A program made the translations under genes and the position numbers. A DNA stretch of 64,000 bases from Tanypteryx hageni (taxonomy: Eukaryota; Arthropoda; Insecta; Odonata; Petaluridae). The stretch is from contig CM054113.1 of the NCBI GenBank assembly GCA_028673005.1, positions 41,730,117 through 41,794,116 on the forward strand. The letters are read 5' to 3'. Below, in pieces: positions 1-13,054 of the stretch (position 1 is the stretch's first letter; every line of letters starts with the position of its first letter). Below the pieces are notes generated by a model. That model saw only the letters and a list, made by a program, of their open reading frames with translations. It was not told where the DNA came from and ran no database searches.

Positions 1-312
1 ATAATTAAGGAATCGCCGGACTAATAAGCGTTTAAGGAAAACAACGCTCCGCGTAACCAACAATTAAGAGGGAGGGCAAAAATCGACCGCAAGGCGCGTA
101 TTTCGGAAAAAAGGTTCGGGAGAGAAAGAATAAAAAGGGAGTGACCCTTTCTTTTGGGATAGGGGATGAGACAGTTATGACGATAAAGCGAATGCTGGAG
201 AGGGGTGTACGAAGGAGGAATATTACTGTCGTTTCGTTTCATCGTAAAAACCAACAATTTAAGACTACGGAGTAGGAAATATAAACAGGACGCAAAAGAA
301 ATTTGAAAAATG
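1..312. other. No gene seen
   Basis: AT-rich DNA with scattered purine-rich words. The only reading frame of note (minus strand, 78 codons) has no recognisable domain or signal. I see no repeat or regulatory site here. Confidence 0.5.
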
Positions 313-356
313 ATATATTTATATATATATATATATATATGTGTATATGTATATAT

Positions 357-406
<50 letters not shown>

Positions 407-412
407 TATATA
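313..412. repeat. (AT)n microsatellite, interrupted
   Basis: About 100 bases of almost pure alternating A and T. The interruptions are a GTGTATATGTATATATATTC stretch near 341-360 and an AATTATA break near 402. The run is long enough that its length will differ between individuals. It forms the left flank of the repeat fragment at 441-489. Confidence 0.95.
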
Positions 413-440
413 CACGAAAAAACAATATATATGTACATAA

Positions 441-489
441 CTCTGGTAAGTGTCCACTGTACTTCCTCCAACACATTGTTACAACCGTC
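441..489 (+). repeat. Fragment of dispersed repeat shared with 32545-32593
   Basis: This stretch aligns with 32545-32593. Both read TGGT(A/G)AGTG..CACTG, then TTCCTC, then AACAC.TTGTT.ACA, with small gaps. Both copies sit between AT-rich microsatellites. It appears to be the 3' part of the element described at 32409-32599. The copy is diverged, and no left half with the hammerhead-like core is visible here. Confidence 0.5.
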
Positions 490-549
490 AGCAATGCCAT
501 TCCATTACCTTAAACAGCACAGACATTGGTGCTAAAGTTGGGTATGACT

Positions 550-636
550 GTGTGTACGTATATGTATATAATTATGTGTGTATGTATGTATGTATGTATG
601 TATGTATGTATGTATGTATATATATATATATATATT
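550..636. repeat. Compound (GTAT)n-(TA)n microsatellite
   Basis: About ten GTAT tetranucleotide units from roughly 577 to 619 pass directly into an alternating TA run to about 636. A separate short (AC)n run lies at about 672-686. The compound structure suggests slippage growth next to the repeat fragment upstream. Confidence 0.95.
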
Positions 637-740
637 TAAATATACAATACACTTGCACACAAAAGTTTTTATACACACACACACACGACCGCTACGCCAC
701 TCCATAAACCCTCTTCCTTCCGCAACTTCTTTAGCGTGCA

Positions 741-3105
741 AATTTATAATTTAAAACAAAATTATTCCACGATTAAGAAAATCATTCGCAGAACGTTCGT
801 GCGTGCGAGATCGGCGAAAAATAATAAAACGTTTCCCTTGCGAGCGACACGGCTGAGATAAAACTCTTAGAAAAATTATATCGCGAGAAGGAAACGGCTG
901 TCAGCCGACATTCACTTCTAGATATTCAGGATGCCGTCGAGATAATTAGGAAATATAATTTCGCCGGGGAGACGTCGACGTCGGCTCCGAATTGGAGGGC
1001 TCTTAAAATGAATAGCCCTGAGTATATAGAGTCCCCCTTCGCGTCCCCTAGGGTGTTGGATCTGCGAAAGCGATTTTGGTAGAGACGGCCGTGAAACTAC
1101 TTTTTAAAAAGAAAATGGGCTAATTAGGAAAAATATATCGGAATAAGTTTCATTTTTCCTAATTGGGAAAGAAATTAGATTATTGGGTCTTCTCGGAGAA
1201 GCTGCTTGTTATATGGCGTGGAATTAAGAAAAATGATACTTTAATTGGATTTTGACAAAGGAGAGAAAAACGTAAATTGGAAGAGTTGCTATAAATTCGT
1301 CGTGAAACGGATTTAATGCATTTCTCAGATAAATAAAACTTAAGAATAAATTAGCAAATCACAATAATCAGGAAACTGCCGAACACATAAAGTCAAAATC
1401 CCAACAAACAGTTCTCTTGCATAAAGCAGCTGACAAATTACAAATTAACAACAATAGTTACTGGGAAGATTGGTCCCTGAAACTAAAATTAGAAATTGGG
1501 TTAAAGAGCTAATACTGAAAGGGTCGAACTAGTTCATTCAATAAACTAATTTGAAATGTTTACCAGTATACTGCAAAGGCATCTATTACTCCCTGACTGA
1601 GATCAAATCCAATTATATATATCGCTTAAAACTTATTTTTTTAATGTCACATATATGAACTAGCTCTCAATGCATGTTTCATGACCACAATTTGTAAATA
1701 ACTACAACAATAACATGTCTCTAATTATCATTACTGCTATAAATAAACGATGTTTTTGTTTATTAATTAGCGCAAGGTACAATGGCATGGTTTAATACTT
1801 AGCAAACTACACTCCACGTACTTCTTAACAAACCGAAGTCAAAGTGAATCAAGAGGGTTGGGTGCAAAGAGAATGTACATGCGAAGGCCTAACAGATGAC
1901 CCTGTTCCATTAACGTAGGGTTACAAATCACTCAATGCGGCATGCCCACGGAGAATTATCCGTCAGAATTTCAGGGAGCTCTCACACAGATCCTCAAACT
2001 ATTCTCTTCATCCCCCTAATTGAACAATCTCAAGGTACTTCCTAATCAGTTTTAAAGAAGCTATTTGCAACAAACCGCGGATCATAAGAGCGTATTATTT
2101 ATGTATATACCCGTATAATTTAAAACTTATGCAAATTCGTGTAAAATAACATTTTTGTCTTCGTCTGAAATCATGAGAATTAAGCTACACACAAAAAAAG
2201 TGCAAACATAAGCGATAAATACGAATACTGCGCGATTTCTGGCTAGGCACAGCCCCGAAACACGTCTCGCAGAAAAACAGCCTGGACGCAAGTAAACAGA
2301 GTTGCTATTTTTAAAACAACTAATATTATTAAAAATGAACCATTAATAGCCTCGTAGTTAAACACGACTCTATGATGTTCTACGGCAACATTTTAGAACC
2401 CACGACCACTGGCATTGTGGCTACTGTGGAGCATCTGCCTCAAGCGCACTTCGAAAGGGGGAGCAGAACAGAGTAGCGAGAGGCCTCTTATCCTGTCCCA
2501 ATTACACCATCATGAGGCAGAGTTGATGAAACGTCCTGAGCGTAAAAATATTCAGAACCCTCACCTTATACGTTATATACATTCTACTTTGTCAAAAATT
2601 ATATTTTACTCGAAAACTATAATTCGGAATAAAAATATACATCATTCAGAGAGCCGTAAATTTTAGAGTAACAAATAAACCGACGAAATTCACCTAAAGC
2701 GTCTACATTTACTTGAATTTATCCCGTACACCTAAGAACAAACCATGCGCATACGCCTCTTTTGAACAATAAACCGAATCCATGCCGTGATTCCCGTGCC
2801 ATTATCTGTCCATCGATCCATAAAGTAAATAAACTATATTAGAGACGTGGGAAAATCTCTCAAATCCTCAGTCAAACTGAAATGCGAACTAGAGCCAACC
2901 GGAGCATCTTCGCACGGGCAAGTAAAGGCACCGACATACCTCGCCGGCAGTTAAGGAAGGAACAAACAAGAATCTCCCCATAGCTACCGTAACAACGGTA
3001 ACACTCGACCTGGGCGTAACCGAGGCTTATACCCAATCTGTTTCATGGCAGCAGTGCTTCGAGGCAAGCGGCGCACGGTGACGCATCAGATGCTACAGAA
3101 TAGAG
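741..3105. other. AT-rich stretch, no gene seen
   Basis: No reading frame with a recognisable product and no tandem array. Small items are a GACGTCGACGTC palindrome at 971-982 and a CGGCTG-T-CAGCCG hairpin at 895-907. The DNA at 2,880-3,110 is less AT-rich and has more CpG than its surroundings, but carries no feature I can name. Confidence 0.5.
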
Positions 3106-3445
3106 GAGGAGAGAGCAGGGGCGAATAAGGCGGGATCTCCATTACTGAGTTTTGAGGAGAGAGTGTGTGTGTGAGGTGGAGAGGAGAGATGCTCACGTGG
3201 GAGGGGAGGCTGAATGATGCAGATTGGTTAGAGACTGTTAAGGGAGGCCGTGGCCCCGAATGATTGAGGTGCTAGCTGGTAGGGTGAGGCAGGTGGAGAA
3301 AATGGAGATGGGAGGAGGGGTATTGAATGGCACACACTGTGGAGGAGCGTCGACACGGCAACCCCCATTTGACCCGCTCCCTTCAATCTGCCCACTCCCT
3401 TCTCCCTCCATCACTCTCTCTCTCTCTCTCTCTCTCGCTCTCTCC
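3106..3445. repeat. Purine-rich tract ending in (TC)n
   Basis: From about 3,106 to 3,320 the plus strand is mostly G and A (GAGAGAG, GGAGGAG). After 3,370 it turns to C and T and ends in a (TC)n run at about 3,413-3,443 with one CG interruption. ORFs on both strands across this stretch are by-products of the skewed composition. Confidence 0.8.
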
Positions 3446-5270
3446 ATTATCCATCCGAGCGGGCATTATTCGAGCCCTCATGATTCCCCATATTACCCAC
3501 ATCCCACGCAAAAGTGTTAGAACGTCCCCGGGCCTACTCGAAGTCTGGGAATAATGGTGCGAAATTTTGCAAGTTTGATGACTGTATGTTGGCTTCGGAA
3601 ATGAATTTTTCTTCTTAAGGTAGCTAAGCACACTCTGAATCGGACTCCATACGCACGAAGCTTTATAACTGGTTACCCATCGATTTCAATTGAAAGCGAA
3701 AACTCTCTTTTAGGTCTAGGAAGTATTACCTATTCAACAAAACAGGACTATGCTGAAGAATATATCGCTCCGCCATTTTGACAATTAAAGGCGCGAATAT
3801 GAGTAAACTTCTACTTTTTCCATTTATAATTTCATTTTTCACATTAGGGCTGTTGTTTACCAAGAGTCTATGTACATAGTTGAATACGGCCCTAGCATCA
3901 ATGATAAAGTCAACGCAAAATATTATTTTCAAAGTGAAACTAGATGACACCGTTTATAGCCAAATGTTTTCGTATTTCGGCTTTAATTCTAACGGCAATA
4001 TGCGATCAGGAAGGAATTAAGATGCGGGGAAGCGACTATGGAGTAATGGAATTCACTCTCTAGTCGATCCTGTCTCTACTCCTGACTGTGAAGGATTTTC
4101 GACCTGAGTATGAATCTTCCACTTGCGTGTAGTTAGGGGAGTACGCAAGCACTTCGGAGGCGATCGTAAAGCCTTTCGATGCATACGACAAAGGAGGACT
4201 AATGCAGACAATTTATGGTGTTCTAATGCATGAACAAAACCCAAATCTTTAGTTGACTCTGGATTTTTCTGTGGACTCGATAGGCTAAAAAAAACTTAAC
4301 GAGGATTACCGGCAAATGCCTGAAAAACCTATATGGACCATAATACATAGATCTTGTTACAAAATTTACCAGCTTTAAAATCACGGACGTAAGCAGCAGC
4401 GATAAATCTAAAGATAATTATTACGCTCACATTAATTTGACAGACATTTTACGAGTTTTTTAACATATCAGGACAAGAATTAAAATTTATAATTTTCTAA
4501 ATTACTAAAACAATATAAAATCTATCGGTCTTTGCCAAAAAATAATGAATTACTAGAGAGGAGTATGGCAAACATTCATGCACCTATCAACCAGAAATGT
4601 AAAGATATATTTTTATTAAGCATATACTTTACTTGATTTTCAATAAATGGAAAAAGATAGCGATTCGTACTTTCATCAATAAACAAAAAGTATCTTTCAT
4701 AATAATAATATTGAAGTCGGTAAAAATCAGAAAAACACATGACTCAAAAGGAAATGACTATCTATGTCATTTGTTCTTTAGCGAGAGAGAAATTAACTGA
4801 CTGCAAGAAATAAATAAAAATGCTTACAAAAGAAAAAAACTCAGACGAGATATTATTCAAACACTTCCATAGAAATGGGTGATTTGGAACTTATTCCGGA
4901 TTTAATTTCATATGAATTAGGTTTTATCATCCCTCGTTTATAAACATTACTAAATAAAATCTCTGACACAAACAAAACTCCATATCAAGAAATGTTATGC
5001 GCCATTCCAAAATACATTTAGACTCCCATATCCGGCAATCAATCGTCAATAAAACATCCCTTTATTGGTCTCGATGATATTTCTCACAATATAAGCGTAA
5101 AAACAAATAGCTCTTTTATAAGCAGAATTAAGGCTAAATCCGATAATCTCAAATATGTACCAACTACCACAGAAATGCAATTAGGCGTAAAATATTTGAA
5201 AAGCTATATGAATTCCGTCCTCGGTAAGTGTACGAGTACATCAATGCGAAAGGAAAACGAAACTATCCGT
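3446..5270. other. AT-rich stretch, no gene seen
   Basis: Unremarkable AT-rich sequence. Short ORFs at 3,726-3,950 and 4,053-4,244 (minus strand) have no recognisable features. No repeat, RNA gene or regulatory site was found. Confidence 0.5.
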
Positions 5271-6300
5271 TGAATCCACGAAAAAAAGGCCAGGAGAGAG
5301 TGAAAGAAAGGAGAAGAGAAAACGTTAAGGAGAAAGGGAGCCGTTTTAAAACCTTAATTTTTTTCAAACGATACAAAAATAGAGCCACTCCCGCGATGTA
5401 AACAAACAAATAACAAAAGAGAAGAGTTTACGATGATAAAAGGGCACAAACAAGAGAATTGACATCAAAAGTCAGACGACGATCGCGAAACAAAAGTACT
5501 TCCCAACCTCTCCGCGAGTGGCCGATTAAAAAAAAATAATAATAAAAACGGCGAAAAAGTTCGGCGGACAAAGGGAAACCCGAAAAAATCTAGACGCTCC
5601 AAAAAAAGAGAGAAAAATATAGATTAGGAGTGAGAAGAGGGTGAAGAAAAGGGGTAGAAGAGAGAATGAGAGAGGAGGAAGAGTGCGAGAAAGTATGACG
5701 AGAAAGAACAGAAAGCAAAGAGATGGAAGAGAATGCTGGATGGGTAATCAAAGACCATAAAAACGACTCCACCCTCGCGATTTACGGGAAACCGCTCATC
5801 AATCCCGTCATCCCCGCATACCGACTTAAAGGCGTCGCTCTCCGCTCTTTTTTATTTTAAATAAGGCCCCGCGAAGAGAATAAAGAACTGTAGGGAAGGG
5901 GTAGAGACGCGTAATGGCGCCATCACTCCGAACGACCCCGCAACAAAAGAGAAAGAACCGTGGAGCCCACCACAGCATGGGTGCCATCAGAGGAAGTTAT
6001 CGCGCGAAAAGGGTGGGAAAAAGGATTGGTCGGGGAGGGGAGGGAAGAGAAGTGGAGAGATTTGGGGAGGGGGGGGTGGCGCTAGGGCAAAGGCGTTATG
6101 GTCATACGAGGAAGGAGAAAATGAATGGATACTTAAAAAAAGGAGGTTTGTGGACTAGATTATGGATCACGTTCACTTCTGAATGAGCGGATGGGATGGA
6201 AGGCGGAAGGAATAACAGGATGGGTTGGGAGATAAAGATAAACAACTGAATCGTGTATGCGTGCGTGTTTGTGTGTGTGTTGGCACAAAGCGATAGGGAA
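5271..6300. repeat. Cluster of purine-rich tracts and short (GT)n
   Basis: Purine-rich blocks lie at about 5,285-5,345, 5,600-5,720 and 5,985-6,075, the last with a nine-base G run. They are followed by a short (GT)n run at about 6,263-6,280. The blocks are imperfect and have no fixed unit. Opposed 60-96 codon ORFs over them are low complexity. Confidence 0.7.
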
Positions 6301-7800
6301 GGGTGTATGTGCAGAGATTACATTATGGAAAGAAGAAAGGTTCCTTTGTCGAAAAATCGCTGCTGAGGTGGTTAAAGTTTGAGGAAAAGGGGAAGCGGAG
6401 TGGATAAAGTAGAAATCTGACGCAAATGAAGTCTTTTCTTCTTGATTCATAAGCGATTTGCCTTTTTATGTGTACATCAAGGCTTGGGCAGGACGTCCTC
6501 GGTAACCTATGTAAAGTAGTCTGCCAAATGATCGTTTATCGAGAGCCATCTATATTTTACGTCCATCTACGTAGTAAACTTATAAACGGAATTATACTTA
6601 ATATAACTAAAATTAGTATGAGATAACGCTTCATGTCTGATAATAGCGACAATTATTTTGCTTTTTATCGTTGAAAACAAATGTTTTTGTGTTATTTTAA
6701 TAAGCTTTGAATATTCCCAAAAAATCACTGGAATTCAATTCACTTATCGCAACGAGTATTAAAATTTTAATTGACAAGGCAGATAAGCATAGTTTCCGTC
6801 TATCGGATGATCGAGCAATTTACTAGACCATTAGAGTCATATATTAAAACCATTACCTGATAATATTTAAATTAAAAGCCAAATACTCCTTAATCATTCC
6901 TAACATAAACATGTTTAAAACAACCTCTAACTGGAAAAGGCGTAGAAAATTAATGACACACAAGCTTAGGGTGAATTGTTCTAGTAATTTCAAAGAATAT
7001 CCTTATAGTTTTATTCCATGAAATTATTGGTGTGTATTATAATTTTTTAAAATTTGAATCCAATATAATTCATAGAAATATTTCATAATAATAAGTTGCC
7101 AGCACATGTACTTGACCCGTCAGCAAATGGATTTGACTGCGCGCGCAATTTCGGGGAAACCATCTCAGCTAGAAAGATAAAACTATGGAGGTACGACTCG
7201 AGCTAATAGAAAGAGTGGCGAATCTCCAGCGCGTATTCTCTAAGGGAGTTGGGAAACCCCGTACGTTCGCCACCTACGTTGAAAAATAGCGATAAAAATA
7301 GATAGAAACACATGAATAATTTATCTAGATAAAAGAAATGCTACCATGAGATGAATAGAATTTCTAGCGCCGTGTTTTTTCACATTACAGGGGCATCGTA
7401 TCATCTTTTTTCTAATGAACGATTCATGTAACTCTCCTGGGTTTTAGACGAGGAATTACAGCGATAAGTTGTCGCATGTTTTACTAACATTTCAAAATGA
7501 GACTCTTTAAAGATAGTTTACAAAACAACTAAATTAGTTATATATACTGTCAAGTTTCGAGTTATGCATTTGTGAAAAAAGATATCTTTAAAATTAAAAG
7601 GGATCAAATTAATTAAACAAAAGAAATTAACGTACATCAAAATCCGATAAGAGCTAAAAACAATAATTAACTGACTTTCGCCTTCTACCATCTCCACAGA
7701 AAATAAAACTTCGTGGAAAACACTAACTTCGCGTAAACTTAAATAAACTACATTAAAATTTTTGAGGATAACAAAAATAAATTAAAGTAAATTTTCAAAA
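6301..7800. other. AT-rich stretch, no gene seen
   Basis: No coding or RNA feature recognised. A somewhat more GC-rich patch at about 7,130-7,280 contains a GCGCGCGC-type run and CpG dinucleotides, but nothing that I can assign. Confidence 0.5.
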
Positions 7801-8130
7801 CGATTTCCAAGGAAGGAGTTTTTAAGATGGTCGGAGGAGGAGAACAAGAAAGGGAGAGATAAGGACGTTAGGAGGAAAAAAATAAGCAAAGGAAACGGGC
7901 ATTTTAGTCAGAGATAAGGAGGCGTGCGCTCCAGATGGAGTAGAAAGGTGTGGAAGAAAGAGGTTGGTTTAACTAAGAGTGGCGAGAGGAGAGGAAAGAC
8001 ATGGAAGAGGGTGACAGAGAGGGAACAAATGGGAGGCGAGGGAAATTGAATCGACAGGAAAAGAGGAGGGGGTTGCCGGAATAACCCTGGAAAAGGGAAA
8101 AAGAAGGTGATGGGGAGATGGATGGGGATG
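7801..8130 (+). repeat. Purine-rich tract
   Basis: About 300 bases in which the plus strand is dominated by GGA, GAA and AGAG words. No constant repeat unit. Tracts like this can form intramolecular triplex structures, but that is not shown by the sequence alone. Confidence 0.75.
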
Positions 8131-9055
8131 GCAGATAGACAGTTGGCTAGATCGACGTCTTTCTTATAAACAAGGATTCAAACAGAGGAATGTAAGATCC
8201 TTCATCTTAATAAGAAAATCTTTTAAAATTTTGTCAGTTGTTAATGTGCGGGATGAAAATAAAACATCGCGATAGAAAAAAGATGATTTGATCAATTTTA
8301 AGCTGATTTTAGCCTCGTTACAGCAAATGAATAAAATCGTTTGCTAATTATATTGGTAATATTTTTTTAGCGATCGTGCAGCGTAACTACACTGGCCGGT
8401 ATTAGGATAAATATATTTACTTTATTCTACAAGAGTGAATTTCAAATAAACGTTTTGATAGTAGTGACTGCTATTACTGCATCGCAAAAGATAAATACAA
8501 TGCATTATGGGAACTATAGAACTATAGAAAATTAATAGACATTTATAAACAATATTATAAAAGCATGAAATTTCCTTAAGAATACATCACACGTTAAAAA
8601 TTTTTATTTCATTTTACAAAATATAATCTTCATGCTCCCATAACATCTGAGCTACAATTATACTTAAATGGTTAAAGGAGCTTAAATCCAAATCCAGACC
8701 TAAATTTTGAAATGTTGATTCAAAAAGAAAAAATAAATTCATATGACATATGTGCATCTTGATAATTTTCGTTGGGTATTAAAAAACCTCAATTAAAAAT
8801 AACGAATCTTGAGCTATGTCGCCGAGCTATAACAGTTGAATAACTGAACAAATCCTCTCCGATATTATCCCCACAAGAACGTAACAGGCATACATTCCTT
8901 TATTTAACAACTATAAACGCATTATTCATAAAATAACAACATTGCTGAAACAACGGATCTCCAGCTATAACAGTAAAAACGAGCAGATATAAATACTTGA
9001 GAATATATTCCCTTCGGATATTAGTTTCGCGACGCATAATTCTACTCGTGCTGAA
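8131..9055. other. AT-rich stretch, no gene seen
   Basis: AT-rich DNA with short local duplications such as AACTATAG repeated near 8,511-8,527. No gene, RNA or mobile element recognised. Confidence 0.5.
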
Positions 9056-9745
9056 TTAAGAAGGGGTTGGGAGGACGGGAGAGGGGAGAAACGGGGACAA
9101 CAGAGAGAGGGCGTGGGGAGGCAGGAAAATAAAAGCAGCCGGAGAGAGAGGTTAAAGAGGAATGAAGGTGACGAAAGAATAGAGAAGGTGAAGAGAGAGA
9201 GGGGAAGAGAAAGAAGGGTTTTCTTAAACGGCTTCCTAACGTCATCGCATAACGCCCTCTCCTTCCTCTTTCAGCAACACTTAACGGTACACCGGCGAGA
9301 TAACGCACGAAGGCTGGAGTTCCGCTCTCTAAAGGGAGAAGGAGAATGTAAGATGTTAGGGGGTAAAAGGGGTCGGAGACAGAGAGGAGGGAGGGACGTG
9401 CGTATATCATGCGATAGTTTAGTAGACCCTAGGAGTTTTAAAAAAAAAGCAAAAGTAAAAAAACGATACAGCGAAAGAGGAAGGGAAGATAGGGCAGAGA
9501 ATGGAGAAAAGTAAATGAAAAAGGTGGTAAAGGAAGAATAGAAGATGCGAAAGAGAAGGGATAAAGGACAGAGAAGAAGAGAATAATAGTGAAGGAGAAA
9601 GGAGGAGGAAGAAAAAAGAAAACACGAATAAGAAACGTGGAGGAAAAGAAAAACAAGAAAAGGAAGATAAAAAGGAGTGGGTGAGATGAGAGAAATACAC
9701 AAGATAAGAGAGGATAATAATGTGGAGGAAAAAAGTAGATAGATT
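9056..9745 (+). repeat. Long purine-rich tract in two blocks
   Basis: Two purine-dominated blocks (about 9,060-9,220 and 9,430-9,720) are separated by a mixed, more CpG-containing segment near 9,230-9,420. ORFs of 122-143 codons run over it on both strands, but they are Glu/Arg/Lys/Gly-rich or Ser/Phe/Leu/Pro-rich, as expected from base skew. I do not regard them as genes. Confidence 0.8.
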
Positions 9746-11270
9746 AAAATAATATTCGAATAAAATGGAAAATGGAATGGTAAAAAATTAATAATTAAGG
9801 TGAAGGCAGTTGAGATAAAGCAGTGTTGGAACTAACTCGACGGGGCCAAAGGTGAGAAAAACAGGCGAGGAATGAACGATGTCCTCCTCATTCGGTCTGT
9901 TGGGGGTGAAGAAGATAAGAGAAAAGGAGAATGACTTAAAGGGAACTTAAAAGAAGAAGAAATAAAGATAGCGGCGTTAAGAATCAGATTTGCGAAAAGA
10001 CAGTACACGTAACGAAACATATTTTATATTCCCATCAGCGGTTGATCATTTTTTTCAGATACACCATGCATTTTTATCAAAGAATCCGGTTGTATTATGC
10101 AAATTTCAACATATGTGCGGGAAGGATGCTATCCAGTCAACGTATTAACAAAATGTTTCGAAGTCAAGTTTCAAAAACTGTCACCTTGAGAGGAAAAACT
10201 TGTCGAGGGTTGATTAATATTCGCGAAAGTACAGGATTTCCTTACATAAAATTAATTTTCCACGAAGTTCCGTGTCATAAAATTCCGAAAGCATTGCTTT
10301 CATGTCGGCCAACTTTCGTCGCATTCCGAAAATAAAATATTTTGACGCGACGCAGAATCTAGTATAATCCTCCAGACTCTACAGTTATTAAAAAAGAAAG
10401 AAGTTGTAACATCGTTATTTGTTGAGGAAACGTATTAATCCAAATCCTAAAAGCGTAAATTAGCCAGTCCTTAAAAAACCACAGCCTTTGATTTGATGAA
10501 AACATAAGATACTGAGTAGAGAATAATCTGAAGCGCTTTAGACACCAACGTTACAATGCTCGCGGAAAATCGGAATAATTCAAATCACAATATAAGACGA
10601 AGAAAATTTGATAACAAATGAACAGATTCCGATCAGGTGTTTCCAAAATATAATACCTAAAAATAATCCTTATAATTTCGAGCAGATGAGAAGGAAAAAA
10701 GGAAAAGCGAAAATGCACTCACAAAACACCGGTAAAATTTGACTCGATTTCAGAGGAAAGGCGAAATTTAGATTTGGCGATAAAACTGAGGCTTTATTAA
10801 ACCTTGATATGAGAGTGATATTTGTTTCAAATATGCTCGAATGACGAAAATTTAAGCTTGGAGAGGATGATAACAAAATGATATAAAGATATAAGATATA
10901 AAGAGGAATGGAAACCATTATTACAAGAGAAGCACGGAAAAGTATAAAGAGGATGAACATGGAAGATAATTAAGTTAGTCTAAGCTTTTAAACATAATTA
11001 CGCCATTGAAAATTTTATTTCCAATTTTCAAAAAGATTGAAATAAATTCCAATTGCTCAGAGATTAACAACGACTTTTAGTTAAATCGCTTTTTATTATT
11101 ATTATTTTATTTATTATTTTTTGTGTAGTAAAAATAAAAAACTTATACTTAAGATTTTGACTCAGAATTCATTATGATAAAAGGATTTGCAGAAAAAAGA
11201 CTTCGCAAAGAAGTTTAGATACGATTTAATATTTCCGAAAAGGCATTCTTGGAAAGGAAACCAATTTTCC
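9746..11270. other. AT-rich stretch, no gene seen
   Basis: ORFs of 97 codons (10,042-10,335, plus) and 96 codons (10,670-10,960, minus) have no recognisable domain, motif or promoter. No repeat family recognised. Confidence 0.45.
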
Positions 11271-11760
11271 GTCACGACTCGAACCGGGCGAAAGAGAACG
11301 GAGGAGGATGAATGAAGGTGAAGGGAGGAATAAAGAAACTCGAGGAAAGGGATAGCAGAAATTTAAGTGGAAGGCAGAGTCGAAAAGAGAGAGATGAGTT
11401 AAGGGAAGAGGATGAGAGACAAGGGAAAGGAGAGGTAGGGGCAGGAAAGTGGGTGGGACGACTAGATGAAAGTGGTTAGAGGACCTCGCTCGTTAAAACT
11501 GCCCGATGTTCGCAACCCGCCCACCCTCCCCCTCTCCACCAACTCCCTCGCCCTCCCTCACTTGGCACCTCCTCCCTCTTCCCACGCCTCTTGCGCAGTG
11601 AACGTGGAAGAGCAGTTGCCTCAACCCTTGCGACTCAAAACACCCGCTACGTCCCTGCCAAGTATCACGCGGACGCCGCTCCTCCAACCTAACGCTTACG
11701 CCCATCACGGCACCCATCCCCCTTCTGTTACCCTCGCCTCGCGAGCCAATAAAACTATTC
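11271..11760. repeat. Purine tract followed by C/T-rich, CpG-containing segment
   Basis: The plus strand is purine-rich at about 11,275-11,460 and switches to C/T-rich at 11,510-11,600. It then becomes a mixed GC-richer segment to about 11,750. The C/T run ends in a GCAG (11,595-11,598) that resembles a 3' splice site, but no coding exon follows with confidence. A 116-codon ORF (11,466-11,816) spans both compositions. Confidence 0.5.
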
Positions 11761-11816
11761 CACTAAAAAGGTTCCATGCCCTCAAAAGAGAGCAGGCGAT
11801 TACTACATTTTACTAG

Positions 11817-12560
11817 CGCCACTGCGAGTATCCTCTTAAAATTTTGAGGCGAAAATGAGGAATTAAATCTATTTCGGAAGTAGCCTTAAATGTAGTAGGT
11901 CGTTAAACAATATTCCGAATGCAAATGCCTCACGTTAAACCCTAAAGAGTGCAGTAATTGTGGAAACCTTACGGAGCCAAAAGATTGCTTTCCAAAATAT
12001 TTTATCCTTGGCAATTATACATTCATAGTAAATTAATAGAAAATAACGCATTGTTCTTTAGAAATAACTAAACTAAAAAAGAATATAAAATTATTATTCA
12101 TGACCAAAACGTGATAATTAGAAGATATATTACATCTACCAGGTACCAACTAAGTTGTGAAACTTAATTTTGCTACGCCTGTAGAACAATAATAAATACC
12201 AAATTGGTATTAATAACAAGGCAAAAAACGAATGGGATGTAATTCGCGTATTTACTACTTAAAAATATGCCCAAATATTTCGGAGAGGTTCGTTTTATTT
12301 CGGCAAAAATTGCTGTTTCCCAAATAAAATAACAAAAATCCAAAAATCTGATGTGGCCACCAACATGACTATCTCCATATCTGTAATATTTCAAAAATTC
12401 CAAATAGATTACATAATAATAAATATTTTAAGAAACCGAGAAAATTTTAGACTTTACAAAGAACAGAAATAAACTCAAACCATAGCCATCTGATATTGGA
12501 AATAGCCACAAAGCTCAAACAATTAAGAAAAGAAAAAGGAGCGTTACTAATGTAAGACGT
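11817..12560. other. AT-rich stretch, no gene seen
   Basis: Very AT-rich. A 76-codon minus-strand ORF (12,173-12,403) has no recognised match. No tandem or inverted repeat is evident. Confidence 0.45.
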
Positions 12561-12779
12561 AACTAAGCGTGAATTGTTAACAATAGTCATCGATAGATGG
12601 CGTTGTGGTGGCAGCTAAATTATTTAGTTTTTAAGATATCTCTTAAATAATGCATTATATGGAAAAATGTTTCAAACAAAGGTTGTATAAAATTAAAGTT
12701 TCTACAACTTTTATTCCAATACATTTTTACATTTATCAAATATTAAAGAAAATATTTCAAAATAACGGACAAGTAACAA

Positions 12780-13054
12780 GAGTAAACACCCACTTCCGGT
12801 AGACCGATTTTACCAAAAACTACTCAGTTCTTGTGACTTTCATAAAAATGTACAATATAAAATTTCGCGTTGACCTGATTAATAGTTTCTGAGTTAGAGC
12901 ACCCACAAAAAAGATGTCACATACACACAGACATCATCGAGAAAATGGTGAAAACGTGTTCAGGGAACATCATAACGTGTATTTCCGTTGAAATCTCTAA
13001 ATCGATTTTTTCATGAAAACAATACTTTCTCCTATACTACGCATGGAGAAAGTA
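12780..13054 (+). mobile_element. Interspersed repeat with terminal hairpin, non-coding
   Basis: The segment reads like a degenerate non-autonomous element. It opens with a 'cacttccggtagaccga' phrase and then runs AT-rich text with 'aaaatgtac' and 'tttctgagttagagc'. An 'acacacagacatc' tail follows near 12,923-12,935. It ends in a perfect 10 bp hairpin: TACTTTCTCC (13,023-13,032), a 12-base loop, and GGAGAAAGTA (13,045-13,054). A 3'-terminal hairpin occurs in Helitrons, but no CTRR end follows here. The family is not identified and the left edge is uncertain (it may reach about 12,590). Confidence 0.45.

Noticed and set aside
9271..9702. 143-codon minus-strand ORF resembling a membrane protein
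   Set aside because: It is the complement of a purine tract; Phe/Ser/Leu richness is imposed by base composition.
11560..11680. 3' splice site and exon after the C/T run
   Set aside because: The GCAG at 11,595-11,598 has a good pyrimidine tract, but these tracts are abundant here and the following frame has no support.
12590..13054. Helitron
   Set aside because: The terminal hairpin fits, but there is no TC start or CTRR end at the expected places.
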